DNA from: Lachnoclostridium sp. An118
GTDB taxonomy: Bacteria; Bacillota; Clostridia; Lachnospirales; Lachnospiraceae
Reading direction: 5' to 3'
Assembly (NCBI RefSeq): GCF_002160985.1
Contig: NZ_NFLQ01000014.1
Coordinates: forward strand, 32,440-96,439
Length of the DNA: 64,000 nt
In this document: one piece after another, positions 33,053 to 42,518 of the stretch
Layout of the letters: each line of letters begins with the position of its first letter
Position numbering within the stretch: the stretch's first letter is position 1
Made by a program: the position numbers and the translations under genes
The notes under the pieces: model-generated
What the model saw: only the letters and a program-made list of their open reading frames with translations
Told to the model about the DNA's origin: nothing
Databases searched by the model: none

Positions 33053-34099
33053 ATGGGGAATTTACTTGCTTACAGCGGGATCGCCACAAAGGTCAGGGCC
33101 ATGGAGGCGAAGCTTCTCTGGAAAGAGGATTTTGAAAAGATCGCAGCCATGAAGAGTGTGCCGGAGGTAGTTTCCTGGCTGATCCAGAATTCCACTTACA
33201 AAGAGGTTCTGGAGAACCTGGATCCGGGGCTGATCCACAGAGGGAATATTGAAAAGCTTCTGGAGCTGTCCCTATATCATGACTATACGAAGATCTACCG
33301 TTTCTGCAGTCTGGAGCAGAGAAAATTCCTGCGGCTGTATCTGAAGCGGTACGAGGTTGCTCTGATCAACTACTGCCTGCGGATCGTCATCAACCATTAC
33401 AAGGAGCCTTTTGATCTGAATTACAAGAAGCCGTTTTTCGACAAATATTCTCAAATCTCCATTGAAAAGCTGATCCATTCCAGGACAACGGATGAGGTCA
33501 TTGAGAACCTGCGGGATACAGAGTATTACGGAACACTGAAAAAGCTCCGGGACGGACAGGCAGTGACTCTCTTTGACTATGACCTGGCCCTGAACCTGTA
33601 CTACTTCACATCCATGTGGAAGAGCAGGAAAAAGGTGCTGAAGAACAAGGAACTGGAGATATTTACGAGAGACTGCGGATCCAAGATCAATCTTCTGAAT
33701 ATCCAGTGGATCTACCGGGCCAAGAAATATTTCAGCCTGGAACCGGCGGATATATATGCACTGCTCATCCCCATCCATTATAAGCTGCGGACAGAGCTGG
33801 TGCAGGAGATGGTGGAGGCGGAGACGATGGAAGATTTTGAGCGCGCTGTGTCGAAGACGTCCTATGCGAGACATTATCACTTCACGGACCAGCTGACGAT
33901 AGAAAAGATGTATGCGGACTGTCTCTATTATCTCTATATAACGGACAGGAGGAGCAATCCATACTCCATTGCCTGCATCAACACCTATCTTTTTATGAAG
34001 GAGCAGGAACTGGAGAAGCTGACGACAGCTATGGAGTGCGTGCGCTACGGAGTCTCTCCCGATGAGACGCTGCAGTATGTGGGAGGTCGCAAGCTATGA
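33053..34099 (+). CDS. V-type ATPase subunit C
   Basis: 348 aa, the NtpC/AhaC (subunit d-like) socket that connects the central stalk to the membrane ring. The sequence starts YSGIATKVRAMEAKLL and continues with helical segments and IQWIYRAKKYFSL, IPIHYKLRTELVQEMV, as in the family. Starts 3 bp after the stalk gene and overlaps subunit I by 4 bp (ATGA). Confidence 0.88.
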   Translation: MGNLLAYSGIATKVRAMEAKLLWKEDFEKIAAMKSVPEVVSWLIQNSTYKEVLENLDPGLIHRGNIEKLLELSLYHDYTKIYRFCSLEQRKFLRLYLKRYEVALINYCLRIVINHYKEPFDLNYKKPFFDKYSQISIEKLIHSRTTDEVIENLRDTEYYGTLKKLRDGQAVTLFDYDLALNLYYFTSMWKSRKKVLKNKELEIFTRDCGSKINLLNIQWIYRAKKYFSLEPADIYALLIPIHYKLRTELVQEMVEAETMEDFERAVSKTSYARHYHFTDQLTIEKMYADCLYYLYITDRRSNPYSIACINTYLFMKEQELEKLTTAMECVRYGVSPDETLQYVGGRKL

Positions 34100-36048
34100 T
34101 CGTAAAAATGAAATTTATCAATATATCGGGGCCGCGGGATGACATTGACCGGGTGATGGATCTGTATCTGTCCAGGTATGAGATCCAGCTTGAGTCAGCT
34201 CTTACGGAGCTGAAAACTGTGGAGAACTTAAGACCTTTTGTGGAGATCAATCCTTACCGGGACGCTCTTTTAAAGGCCCAGCAGTATGTGAGCTATCTGA
34301 ATGAGCCGGAGAAGATTGCTCCGGACACATCCATGGGACTGGATGACATCTTTGAGCTGATCCGGGCCACAAATGAGGAGTACCTTACCTTCCAGGCCAG
34401 GAAAGATGTGCTGAAAAGAAAGCAGGATGAACTGCAGGCAAAGCAGAAGGTCATCGAGCCCTTCCGCCCTATGGATGGGGACCTTGGCAGGATCCTTTCT
34501 TTCCGGTACATTACCTGCCGGTTCGGGAAACTGCCGGCGGAACAGTACCAGAAGATGGAAAAATATCTGATGAACGACCTGGGAGCCATTTTCGTCAAAG
34601 GGCAGCAGGATGCGACAAGCGTGTACGGCGCTTACTTCGTGTCCCCCGGGGAGGCACAGAAGGTGGATGCTGTGTTCCGTTCCCTGCATTTTGAGAGGAT
34701 CGATATTCCGGCAGAGTACAGAGGAACTCCGGAGCAGGCCAGCTGTGAGCTGGCGCAGCAGATCTATGACATCCAGAAAGAGATGGACGATATAGATAAG
34801 GAAGCTGCCGCGATGCTGGGGGAGAAAGCTCCCCGCCTTGTGGCGGCAAGAGACAGGCTGGAAGAGCTGGCCCACAACTTTGACGTGCGGAAAATGGCAG
34901 CCCGGGTGGCGGATAAAAAGGAAGATTACTATATCCTGTGCGGCTGGATGGCAGACGATGACGTGGAGAAATTTATGGAGGAGTCAAAGGACGATGACAA
35001 GATCTTCATCGTGGTGGAAGACGACCATGACAGCTATTTTGGAGAGCCCCCAACCAAGCTGGAAAATCCGAAGCTTTTCAAACCTTTTGAAATGTTTGTG
35101 CGGATGTACGGACTTCCGGCCCACGGCGAGATGGATCCCACCGTGTTTGTGGGGATCACCTATTCCTTTATCTTCGGAGCCATGTTCGGGGATGTGGGGC
35201 AGGGGCTGCTCCTTGTCATTGCGGGAGCGCTGATCTATCATTTCAAGAAGGCCCCTCTGGCCGGGATCATTGCCACAGCAGGGATCTTCTCCACCATCTT
35301 CGGATTTATGTTTGGAAGCATCTTCGGATTTGAAGATATTATAGAACCACTGTGGCTGCGGCCCATTGACCATATGACCACCCTCCCCTTTGTGGGCAAG
35401 CTGAACACCGTGTTCATTGTGGCGGTGGCCTTTGGTATGGCTCTCATTATTGTGGCCATGATCCTGCACATCATAAACGCCCTGCGGGATCACGATACGG
35501 CGGGGGCCTGGTTTGACGCCAACGGCGTGGCGGGACTTGTGTTCTACGCCTCGGTGGTGGCTGTGATCGTCCTTTTTATGACGGGACATGGCATGCCCGC
35601 AGGCATTGTCATGGCAGTGATGTTCGGTGTGCCGCTGCTTCTGATCCTTTTCAAGGAGCCGCTGACAAACAGGATCAAGAAGAAGGCAAAGAAAATGGAA
35701 GAAAGCAAAGCCATGTTTTTCGTGGAAGGATTTTTTGAACTGTTCGAGACACTGCTGAGCTATTTTTCCAACACACTGTCTTTTGTACGTATCGGCGCTT
35801 TTGCAGTCAGCCACGCCGCCATGATGGAGGTGGTGCTGATGCTGGCCGGCGCGGAGGCGGGAGCCCCCAACTGGGCGGTCATCGTTCTGGGCAACCTGTT
35901 TGTGTGTCTGATGGAAGGCCTGGTGGTCGGGATCCAGGTTCTCCGTCTGGAATACTATGAAATGTTCAGCCGTTTCTACAAAGGAAGCGGACGGGCATTT
36001 GACCCATATACCAAGACGAAAAAGAATAAAAATAAAGGAGGAGCTTAA
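34096..36048 (+). CDS. V-type ATPase subunit I
   Basis: Membrane stator subunit (subunit a homologue), 650 aa. The N-terminal 330 residues are cytosolic and partly coiled coil; the C-terminal half has seven or eight membrane helices (GITYSFIFGAMFGDVGQGLLL; GIFSTIFGFMFGSIFG; ALIIVAMILHIINAL; LVFYASVVAVIVLFMTG; and the final LSFVRIGAFAVSHAAMMEVV). The essential arginine in FVRIGAFA is present. It contains the family signature FGDVGQG. Confidence 0.93.
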   Translation: MIVKMKFINISGPRDDIDRVMDLYLSRYEIQLESALTELKTVENLRPFVEINPYRDALLKAQQYVSYLNEPEKIAPDTSMGLDDIFELIRATNEEYLTFQARKDVLKRKQDELQAKQKVIEPFRPMDGDLGRILSFRYITCRFGKLPAEQYQKMEKYLMNDLGAIFVKGQQDATSVYGAYFVSPGEAQKVDAVFRSLHFERIDIPAEYRGTPEQASCELAQQIYDIQKEMDDIDKEAAAMLGEKAPRLVAARDRLEELAHNFDVRKMAARVADKKEDYYILCGWMADDDVEKFMEESKDDDKIFIVVEDDHDSYFGEPPTKLENPKLFKPFEMFVRMYGLPAHGEMDPTVFVGITYSFIFGAMFGDVGQGLLLVIAGALIYHFKKAPLAGIIATAGIFSTIFGFMFGSIFGFEDIIEPLWLRPIDHMTTLPFVGKLNTVFIVAVAFGMALIIVAMILHIINALRDHDTAGAWFDANGVAGLVFYASVVAVIVLFMTGHGMPAGIVMAVMFGVPLLLILFKEPLTNRIKKKAKKMEESKAMFFVEGFFELFETLLSYFSNTLSFVRIGAFAVSHAAMMEVVLMLAGAEAGAPNWAVIVLGNLFVCLMEGLVVGIQVLRLEYYEMFSRFYKGSGRAFDPYTKTKKNKNKGGA

Positions 36049-36050
36049 TT

Positions 36051-36488
36051 ATGACTCTTGCATCCAGACTCATTCTCATTGCAGCACTGATCTTAAGTAT
36101 CATCATCCCCTTCGGGTACTATCTTCTGGGGGAGAAAAAGAAAGGGCGCTATAAGGCGGCCCTTGCAGTCAATATATTTTTCTTCTTTGGCGCCTGCATC
36201 ATCGGCAGCATCATGATGTTCCAGGGAGCAGACGTGCAGGCTGCGGACGCCGCCGCCGAAGCGGCAGCGTCCAACGCCACAGGACTTGGCTATATCGCAG
36301 CCGCACTGGTTACCGGTTTATCCTGTATCGGCGGCGGTATCGCCGTTGCCAGCGCTGCCAGCGCAGCTCTTGGAGCCATCAGCGAAGACTCCAGCGTGCT
36401 TGGCAAGTCGCTGATCTTCGTAGGTCTTGCGGAAGGTGTCTGCCTGTATGGGCTGATCATCTCCTTCATGATCCTGGGGCAGCTGTAG
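36051..36488 (+). CDS. V-type ATPase subunit K (membrane ring)
   Basis: The 145-residue proteolipid has four membrane helices. Helices 3 and 4 form the c-type hairpin (GYIAAALVTGLSCIGGGIAVASAAS; SLIFVGLAEGVCLYGLIISFMIL), with the ion-carrying Glu in LAEGV at about residue 128. Helices 1 and 2 keep no such Glu, as usual for duplicated V-type rings. The Na+-ligand Gln residues known from Enterococcus NtpK are not obvious, so ion specificity (H+ or Na+) is undecided. An Ala-rich loop (ADAAAEAAAS) joins the halves. AGGAGG precedes the ATG. Confidence 0.88.
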   Translation: MTLASRLILIAALILSIIIPFGYYLLGEKKKGRYKAALAVNIFFFFGACIIGSIMMFQGADVQAADAAAEAAASNATGLGYIAAALVTGLSCIGGGIAVASAASAALGAISEDSSVLGKSLIFVGLAEGVCLYGLIISFMILGQL

Positions 36489-36489
36489 T

Positions 36490-36798
36490 ATGAAAATGTA
36501 TCTCATCAGTGATAATGTGGATACCTACACGGGTATGCGTCTTGCCGGCGTGGACGGCGTGGTGGTGCACGAGAGGGAGGAGCTGTACCAGGCCCTCCAG
36601 GACGCGCTGCAGGACAAGACAGTGGGCATAGTACTCCTTACGGAGAAGCTGGGGCGGGAGTTCCCGGACATGATCGATCAGTTTCGCCTGGAGCGGAAGA
36701 TGCCCCTGCTCGTGGAGATACCCGACAGGCACGGAACCGGCCGGAGCAAGGACTTTATCACTTCCTACATTACGGAAGCCATCGGGCTGAAACTATAA
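36490..36798 (+). CDS. V-type ATPase subunit F
   Basis: 102 aa. Central-stalk subunit (NtpG/AhaF) with the family start MKMYLISDNVDTYTGMRLAG, the middle KTVGIVLLTEKL and the end LPLLVEIPDRHG. Begins 1 bp after the subunit K stop. Confidence 0.9.
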   Translation: MKMYLISDNVDTYTGMRLAGVDGVVVHEREELYQALQDALQDKTVGIVLLTEKLGREFPDMIDQFRLERKMPLLVEIPDRHGTGRSKDFITSYITEAIGLKL

Positions 36799-36816
36799 AT
36801 AAAGGAGGGATACCTC

Positions 36817-37404
36817 TTGACATTAGAAGAAAAAATCGCTCATATACAGTCAATCTCCATGGAGGAGGCAAGGGCGGAGGGAAACGAGATCATCAGCGCC
36901 TACAAGACCGCCCTTGAGAAAGTGTTTGAAGATCATAAGAAGGAGGCTGTCCGTCAGTCCCAGACGCGGGTGCGGGCGGAGTCTACCAATGCCAGGCAGC
37001 AGAAGAACCAGGCCATGGCAAAAGCCCAGCTGGATCTGAAAAGGCAGCAGGGAAAGGTGCAGCAGGAGCTGAAGGAGAAGCTCTTTGCGGAAGTAGCGGA
37101 GCTTGTCCGGGATTTCATGAAGACGCCGGACTATGATGCCTTTTTGGTAAAGTGTATCGAGAGCGCTCTGGAGTTTGCCTCCGGGGAGGAGATGACCATT
37201 TATATCAATCCTTCCGACAGGGACAAAAAGGAGAAACTGGAGGAGAAGACAGGGGCTGCGCTGACCATCAGCACGGAAGACTTCATGGGAGGTATGCGGG
37301 CTGTGCTCCGTGGAAGAAATATTCTCATCGACCATTCCTTTAAGTCGTCCCTTGAAAATGAGTATGACCAGTTTATATTCTCGGGAGGTGATGACATTGG
37401 TTAA
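36817..37404 (+). CDS. V-type ATPase subunit E
   Basis: Peripheral stalk subunit, 195 aa: a long charged N-terminal helix (about residues 1-100) and a compact C-terminal domain (IYINPSDRDKKEKLEEKTG; MGGMRAVLRGRNILIDHSFKSSLE). It begins with TTG at 36817, supported by AAAGGAGGG at 36800-36808 and by the conserved length. Its end overlaps subunit A by 14 bp. Confidence 0.87.
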   Translation: MTLEEKIAHIQSISMEEARAEGNEIISAYKTALEKVFEDHKKEAVRQSQTRVRAESTNARQQKNQAMAKAQLDLKRQQGKVQQELKEKLFAEVAELVRDFMKTPDYDAFLVKCIESALEFASGEEMTIYINPSDRDKKEKLEEKTGAALTISTEDFMGGMRAVLRGRNILIDHSFKSSLENEYDQFIFSGGDDIG

Positions 37405-39163
37405 GACAGGGAAAATATACGGGATTAACGGACCGGTCATTTATCTGAAGGGAAACACGGGCTTTTCCATGTCGGAGATGGTCTATGTAGGCCGGGAAAA
37501 GCTTGTGGGTGAGGTCATTGCCCTTGACAAGGACCAGACCACCGTCCAGGTGTACGAGGAGACAGGAGGCCTGCGGCCGGGTGAGGAGGTCACCGCATCC
37601 GGGGGAGCTGTGTCCGTCACTCTGGCTCCCGGTATTCTGAACAATATATTTGACGGGATCGAGAGACCTCTGGAGAAGATCGCGGAGAGCGGCGGCGCCT
37701 TTATCACAAAAGGAGCGGCTGTGGATTTCCTGGACAGGGAGAAAAAGTGGGATACCCACATAACAGTAAAAGAAGGAGATTATCTCCACGGCGGGGATAT
37801 TTTTGCGGAGGTGCCGGAGACAAGGGCCATTGTCCACAAGTGCATGGTGCCCCCGGATCTGGAGGGGACTGTTGTGTCGGTTGTCAGTGACGGCAGCTAC
37901 ACGATAGAGGAACCATTGATCACGCTGCGCAGCGGAAACGGTAAAGAGACGCAGATCCCCATGGCCCAGAAGTGGCCCATCCGGAAGGCCCGGCCTGTGA
38001 GCCAGAGATTTGCGGCTTCGGAGCCTCTTGTCACCGGCCAGCGGATCATAGATACCATGTTTCCTATCGCCAAGGGAGGCACGGCTGCCATTCCCGGCGG
38101 TTTCGGGACAGGGAAGACCATGACCCAGCATCAGATCGCCAAGTGGTCCAACGCGGATATTATCATATACATCGGCTGCGGTGAGCGTGGAAATGAGATG
38201 ACCCAGGTTCTGGAAGAGTTCGGGGAACTGACGGACCCAAGGACCGGCAATCCTCTGATGGACCGGACCACCCTCATTGCCAACACATCCAACATGCCGG
38301 TGGCTGCCCGTGAGGCCAGCATTTACACAGGCCTCACCCTGGCGGAGTACTACCGGGATATGGGATATGATGTGGCTATCATGGCGGACTCCACATCCAG
38401 GTGGGCGGAAGCTCTGCGTGAGCTCTCCGGACGTCTGGAGGAGATGCCGGCCGAGGAAGGTTTCCCGGCCTATCTGGCGTCCCGCCTCTCTGCCTTCTAC
38501 GAGAGAGCGGGCATGATGCACAACTTAAACGGCACAGACGGATCGGTCAGCATTATCGGCGCTGTGTCTCCCCAGGGAGGCGATTTCTCCGAGCCTGTGA
38601 CACAGAATACAAAGCGTTTCGTAAGGTGTTTCTGGGGACTGGACAAGAGCCTGGCCTACGCCCGGCATTTCCCGGCTATCCACTGGCTGTCCAGCTACAG
38701 TGAGTATCTGACAGACCTGGCCCCCTGGTACCAGGACAATGTGTCGCCCAAATTTATTGACTACAGGAACAGGATCATGGCTCTTCTCAACCAGGAGAGC
38801 AGTCTTATGGAGATCGTGAAGCTCATCGGAAGCGATGTGCTGCCGGACGATCAGAAACTGATCCTGGAGATTGCCCGGGTCATCCGTCTGGGCTTCCTGC
38901 AGCAGAACGCATTCCACAAGGATGACACCTGCGTGTCCATGGAAAAGCAGTTCCTCATGATGGACACGATCCTGTATCTTTACAAGCAGGCAAGAGCCCT
39001 TGTGACTATGGGACATCCCATGTCTGTGCTGAAGTCAGAAAATATCTTTGAGCGGGTCATTGCCATCAAGTACGATGTACCCAATGACCGACTGGAAATG
39101 TTTGCACAGTATAAACGTGACATCGACAGTTTCTATCAGCGTGTGCTGGAGAAAAATGCGTAG
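37391..39163 (+). CDS. V-type ATPase catalytic subunit A
   Basis: 590 aa. ATP-hydrolysing subunit of the V1 head. Walker A reads GGFGTGKTM (about residue 237), and IIYIGCGERGNEM, ADSTSRWAEALRE and the PSYSEYL-like SSYSEYLTDLAPWY are as expected. The non-homologous A-type insertion is present around residues 115-185 (HGGDIFAEVPETRAI). The frame opens further upstream, but ATG 37391 follows GGGAGGTG at 37383-37390 and begins the conserved GKIYGINGPVI. Confidence 0.96.
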   Translation: MTLVKTGKIYGINGPVIYLKGNTGFSMSEMVYVGREKLVGEVIALDKDQTTVQVYEETGGLRPGEEVTASGGAVSVTLAPGILNNIFDGIERPLEKIAESGGAFITKGAAVDFLDREKKWDTHITVKEGDYLHGGDIFAEVPETRAIVHKCMVPPDLEGTVVSVVSDGSYTIEEPLITLRSGNGKETQIPMAQKWPIRKARPVSQRFAASEPLVTGQRIIDTMFPIAKGGTAAIPGGFGTGKTMTQHQIAKWSNADIIIYIGCGERGNEMTQVLEEFGELTDPRTGNPLMDRTTLIANTSNMPVAAREASIYTGLTLAEYYRDMGYDVAIMADSTSRWAEALRELSGRLEEMPAEEGFPAYLASRLSAFYERAGMMHNLNGTDGSVSIIGAVSPQGGDFSEPVTQNTKRFVRCFWGLDKSLAYARHFPAIHWLSSYSEYLTDLAPWYQDNVSPKFIDYRNRIMALLNQESSLMEIVKLIGSDVLPDDQKLILEIARVIRLGFLQQNAFHKDDTCVSMEKQFLMMDTILYLYKQARALVTMGHPMSVLKSENIFERVIAIKYDVPNDRLEMFAQYKRDIDSFYQRVLEKNA

Positions 39164-39181
39164 AAGAGGGAGGAGAGAAGT

Positions 39182-40612
39182 ATGCCAATAGAATATCTTG
39201 GACTTAGCAGTATCAACGGCCCTCTGATTGCGCTGGAGGGGATGCAGGACGCCTTCTTCGATGAGATCGTGGAGTTTGTCATAAACGGAAATGAGCGGCG
39301 CATCGGCCGCATCATAGAATTGTACGAGGACAAGGCAGTGATCCAGGTGTTTGAGGGATCGGAGAATATGTCCCTTAAAAACACCCATACCCGCCTCACC
39401 GGCCATCCCATGGAGATCGCCCTGTCAAAAGACATGCTGGGACGTACCTTCAATGGCATCGGGCAGCCCGTTGACGATCTGGGGCCCATTGTCTCAAAAC
39501 TGAAGCGGGATGTAAACGGCCTGCCCCTCAATCCGGTAAAAAGAGAGTACCCGAGGAACTATATCCGCACCGGCATTTCCGCCATCGATGGGCTGACCAC
39601 TCTGATCCGGGGACAGAAGCTGCCTATTTTTTCCGGCAACGGTCTTCCCCACGACCAGCTTGCGGCGCAGATCGTGAAGCAGGCCTCTCTGGGGGAGGAC
39701 TCTGACGAAGAATTTGCCATCGTGTTTGCCGCCATGGGCGTAAAACATGATGTGGCGGATTTCTTCCGCAGGACCTTTGAGGAGAGCGGCGTGGCGGACC
39801 ACGTGGCCATGTTCCTCAATCTTGCCAACGACCCGGTGGTGGAGCGTCTCATCACGCCAAAGGTGGCGCTCACCGTGGCCGAGTACCTGGCCTTTGAGCA
39901 GAATATGCACATCCTTGTCATTCTGACAGACATGACTTCCTTTGCGGAGGCCATGCGTGAGGTGTCCTCATCAAAAGGAGAGATCCCCAGCAGAAAGGGG
40001 TATCCCGGCTATCTGTACAGCGAGCTTGCCTCCATCTACGAGCGGGCAGGGATTGTACAGGGGGTGAATGGGTCTGTGACCCAGATCCCTATCCTGACCA
40101 TGCCAAACGATGATATTACCCATCCTATCCCGGATCTGACCGGCTACATCACAGAGGGGCAGATCGTGCTGGACCGGAACTTAAACGGCCAGTCCATCTA
40201 TCCGCCCATCAGTGTGCTGCCCTCCCTGTCCCGTCTTATGAAAGACGGCATCGGAGCAGGCTTTACAAGGGAGGACCACCAGGATCTGGCGAACCAGCTC
40301 TTTTCCGCCTACGCAAAAGTAGGAGATGCCCGCAACCTGGCCTCCGTCATCGGCGAGGATGAGCTGTCTCCTATTGACAAGGAGTATCTGGCCTTTGGAA
40401 AAGAATTTGAAGAGAAGTACATCGGCCAGGGGCACGAGGAAAACCGGACCATCGAGGAGACACTGAACCTTGGATGGGAACTTTTAGGCCGCCTTCCGAA
40501 AGAGGAGCTGGACCGTGTGGATACAAAGATACTGGACAAATACTATCATCCCACAAAGCGGGATGAAGGCGTCACCACAAGCGCCAGCCCCGGCTCTATC
40601 GCAAATATGTGA
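39182..40612 (+). CDS. V-type ATPase regulatory subunit B
   Basis: Non-catalytic head subunit, 476 aa. Landmarks are [45 protein letters not shown] (a degenerate P-loop lacking GKT, as in all B subunits), [15 protein letters not shown] and [27 protein letters not shown] lies before ATG 39182. A repeat array rather than the usual short gap follows. Confidence 0.96.
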   Translation: MPIEYLGLSSINGPLIALEGMQDAFFDEIVEFVINGNERRIGRIIELYEDKAVIQVFEGSENMSLKNTHTRLTGHPMEIALSKDMLGRTFNGIGQPVDDLGPIVSKLKRDVNGLPLNPVKREYPRNYIRTGISAIDGLTTLIRGQKLPIFSGNGLPHDQLAAQIVKQASLGEDSDEEFAIVFAAMGVKHDVADFFRRTFEESGVADHVAMFLNLANDPVVERLITPKVALTVAEYLAFEQNMHILVILTDMTSFAEAMREVSSSKGEIPSRKGYPGYLYSELASIYERAGIVQGVNGSVTQIPILTMPNDDITHPIPDLTGYITEGQIVLDRNLNGQSIYPPISVLPSLSRLMKDGIGAGFTREDHQDLANQLFSAYAKVGDARNLASVIGEDELSPIDKEYLAFGKEFEEKYIGQGHEENRTIEETLNLGWELLGRLPKEELDRVDTKILDKYYHPTKRDEGVTTSASPGSIANM

Positions 40613-40625
40613 CAACGGATAAGCA

Positions 40626-40809
40626 ATGCGCAAGGTGCGGGAAAAAGGAAGGACAAATTTATTTGTCCGCACGTTTTCCTGTACCTTGCATATGGCGCTC
40701 CGCCATCAGCCGAGGGAACGGCTGGAGGGCGTTCCCTCGGCTGGCATTGCTGTACCTGGCGATAGTGCCGCCCCCTGCGGCTGGCATTGCTGTACCTGGC
40801 GACAGTGCC
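40626..40809. repeat. Palindromic repeat array between V-ATPase B and D genes
   Basis: Three nested structures: (1) a 66-bp imperfect palindrome 40626-40691 with CAAGGT/ACCTTG, GGAAAA/TTTTCC and GGACAAAT/ATTTGTCC; (2) a perfect 14-bp inverted repeat CAGCCGAGGGAACG (40707-40720) with its complement at 40730-40743; (3) two direct 32-bp copies starting CGGCTGGCATTGCTG at 40738 and 40778, one mismatch, period 40. No terminal transposase gene. REP- or MITE-like. The 256-bp gap is the only long one in the operon. Confidence 0.8.
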
Positions 40810-40868
40810 ATTCCGGCAGCGCTCCGCCCGGACAGCAGGATAGAATAAACCAAGAAGGGAGGAATTTC

Positions 40869-41492
40869 ATGGATCCCCGCACATTTCCGACAAAAGGAAA
40901 TTTAATGCTGGCAAAAAATTCCCTGGCTCTTGCCCGGCAGGGCTATGAGCTGATGGATAAAAAGCGGAACATTCTCATCCGTGAACTGATGGATCTGATT
41001 GACCAGGCCCGCAGTATCCAGGAGGAGATTGACAGCACGTTCACGTACGCCTATCAGTGTCTGCAGAAAGCCAATATCGAGAACGGGATCAGTCTGGTCT
41101 CCCAGATCGCCTACACAGTGCCTATTGAGGACTCCATTGTGATCCAGACGAGAAGTATCATGGGGACAGAAATTCCCCATGTAAAATACACGCCTCAGAC
41201 GCCGGTACCTACCTACGCTTTCAGCACCACAAGGGAGTCGGTAGACAGGGCAGTGGATGCTTTCCGCAAGGTGAAAGATCTGACAGTGAAGCTTTCCATG
41301 GTAGAGAATGCAGCCTACCGCCTTGCCAGCAATATCAAAAAGACCCAGAAGAGGGCCAACGCTCTTCAGAATATCACCATTCCCATGTACACTACCCTTG
41401 TGCATGATATCACCAATGCACTGGAGGAGAAGGAGAGGGAGGAATTCACAAGGCTGAAGGTGATCAAGAGAAGGAAACAGAAAGCAGGATAA
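40869..41492 (+). CDS. V-type ATPase subunit D
   Basis: Central rotor shaft, 207 aa; a long antiparallel coiled coil. Start TFPTKGNLMLAKNSLALARQGYELMDKKR (read TKGNLMLAKNSLAL and GYELMDKKRNIL) and the C-terminal RANALQNITIPMY then EEFTRLKVIKRRK are family signatures. AAGAAGGGAGG before ATG 40869. The upstream extension of the frame runs through the repeat array and is not coding. Last operon gene. Confidence 0.94.
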   Translation: MDPRTFPTKGNLMLAKNSLALARQGYELMDKKRNILIRELMDLIDQARSIQEEIDSTFTYAYQCLQKANIENGISLVSQIAYTVPIEDSIVIQTRSIMGTEIPHVKYTPQTPVPTYAFSTTRESVDRAVDAFRKVKDLTVKLSMVENAAYRLASNIKKTQKRANALQNITIPMYTTLVHDITNALEEKEREEFTRLKVIKRRKQKAG

Positions 41493-41736
41493 AAAGCACG
41501 GATAATCCGGGAGATGACAGCGATTTTACTAAAATGGTTGTTATCCCCCCCCGGTTTTTATGTTATCTTATATATTATATCGGCGGATGTCTTCTGCCAG
41601 AACAGCTCTCCTGTCAAGGGAGACGATCTAAAAGCTCAGGGGCTTTCTCATTTTCGGAATTTCCACATCGGAAACTGTACCCGTAAATGAATGGAACTGA
41701 AAATGAAGCACAGAAGAAAAGTATGGAGGGAAATGG

Positions 41737-42383
41737 ATGGCTGGTATTTTACAGAAGTATTTTCCCATGATACGCACGCGCAGAGAGATGCTGGAAGTGA
41801 TCTTTGAGGATGAGAGGCTCTCTGACGTGTATCTGGGATGGAGCGAAGAGCAGAGACTGGAGGAATTTCTGTCACTTGTGCTGGGGCAGCAGGTGAAAAT
41901 TTTGAAGGTTATCCCCAACGACTCTGCCAGGATCGCGGACGAGAGCTCCCTGGTGGTGATGGACATTGTGGTGGAGATGGAGGATCACAGTATAGCCAAT
42001 GTAGAAGTGCAGAAGATGGGCTACCGTTTTCCAGGACAAAGAAGAGCCCTGGCGAATTTCAAAATTTCCCGGATGACTATATCCACCATTTTTCCCAGAG
42101 TTCCGACACAGGGCTTGCAGTCAATCTTCTCCAGGAATACTGCTTTATCGCACTTGACATATTTCTTGGAATTGTGCAGAATAAAGGTATCAGAAACAAG
42201 CTGGAAGCATGGCTTTTGTTTTTCAGTACAGATGATCCTGGTGAGATGGAAGTGCTTCTGGAGTCTTACCCGGAATTTAGGGTGCTGTACGAAGAGATCT
42301 ACGAGCTGTGCCGCAACGTGGAGAAGGTGATGGAGATGTTCTCAAAGGAGCTGAGGGAGCTGCAGGATACATCCCGGAAGTAG
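41737..42383 (+). pseudogene. PD-(D/E)XK nuclease family (Rpn-like) transposase, internally deleted and frameshifted
   Basis: The first frame (ATG 41737, GGAGGGAAATGG upstream) gives MAGILQKYFPMIRTRREML, SSLVVMDIVVEMEDHSIANVE (as VVMDIVVEM and NVEVQKMGYRFPGQRRA), holding the catalytic D and E-x-Q. At 42040-42049 similarity jumps to another frame: PGEFQNFPDDYIHHFSQ, LLQEYCFIALDIFLGIVQN, KLEAWLLFFSTDDPGEME and so on to the stop at 42383. Relatives have about 40 residues more at this point. The sequence AGAAGAGCC fits both sides of the join, suggesting microhomology-mediated loss. A different subfamily from the copy at 20900. Confidence 0.72.
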
Positions 42384-42392
42384 ACATGCAGG

Positions 42393-42456
42393 ACGCCCTG
42401 CGGGGAGAAGACATAGAGAAAAGAAGAAAAGCTATGTTTTCGCCGCAGGGCGTTTC
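42393..42456 (+). terminator. Long hairpin after the nuclease pseudogene
   Basis: ACGCCCTGCGG (42393-42403) pairs with CCGCAGGGCGT (42443-42453), with a second CATAG/CTATG stem inside, then TTT. The 41493-41736 gap upstream holds no gene that I can see. Confidence 0.75.
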
Positions 42457-42518
42457 CGGGTCTTCTATCTGAAAGATCAGCCGGAGACTTAAGAAAGCAG
42501 TATGAGGAGGAACGATAC

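Noticed and set aside
40707..40809. CRISPR array
   Set aside because: Only two direct copies with 8-bp separation and large palindromes; no spacer-sized unique segments and no cas genes.
40626..40868. N-terminal extension of V-ATPase subunit D
   Set aside because: It would translate the palindromic repeats; subunit D homologues start at the ATG at 40869, which has a strong ribosome site.
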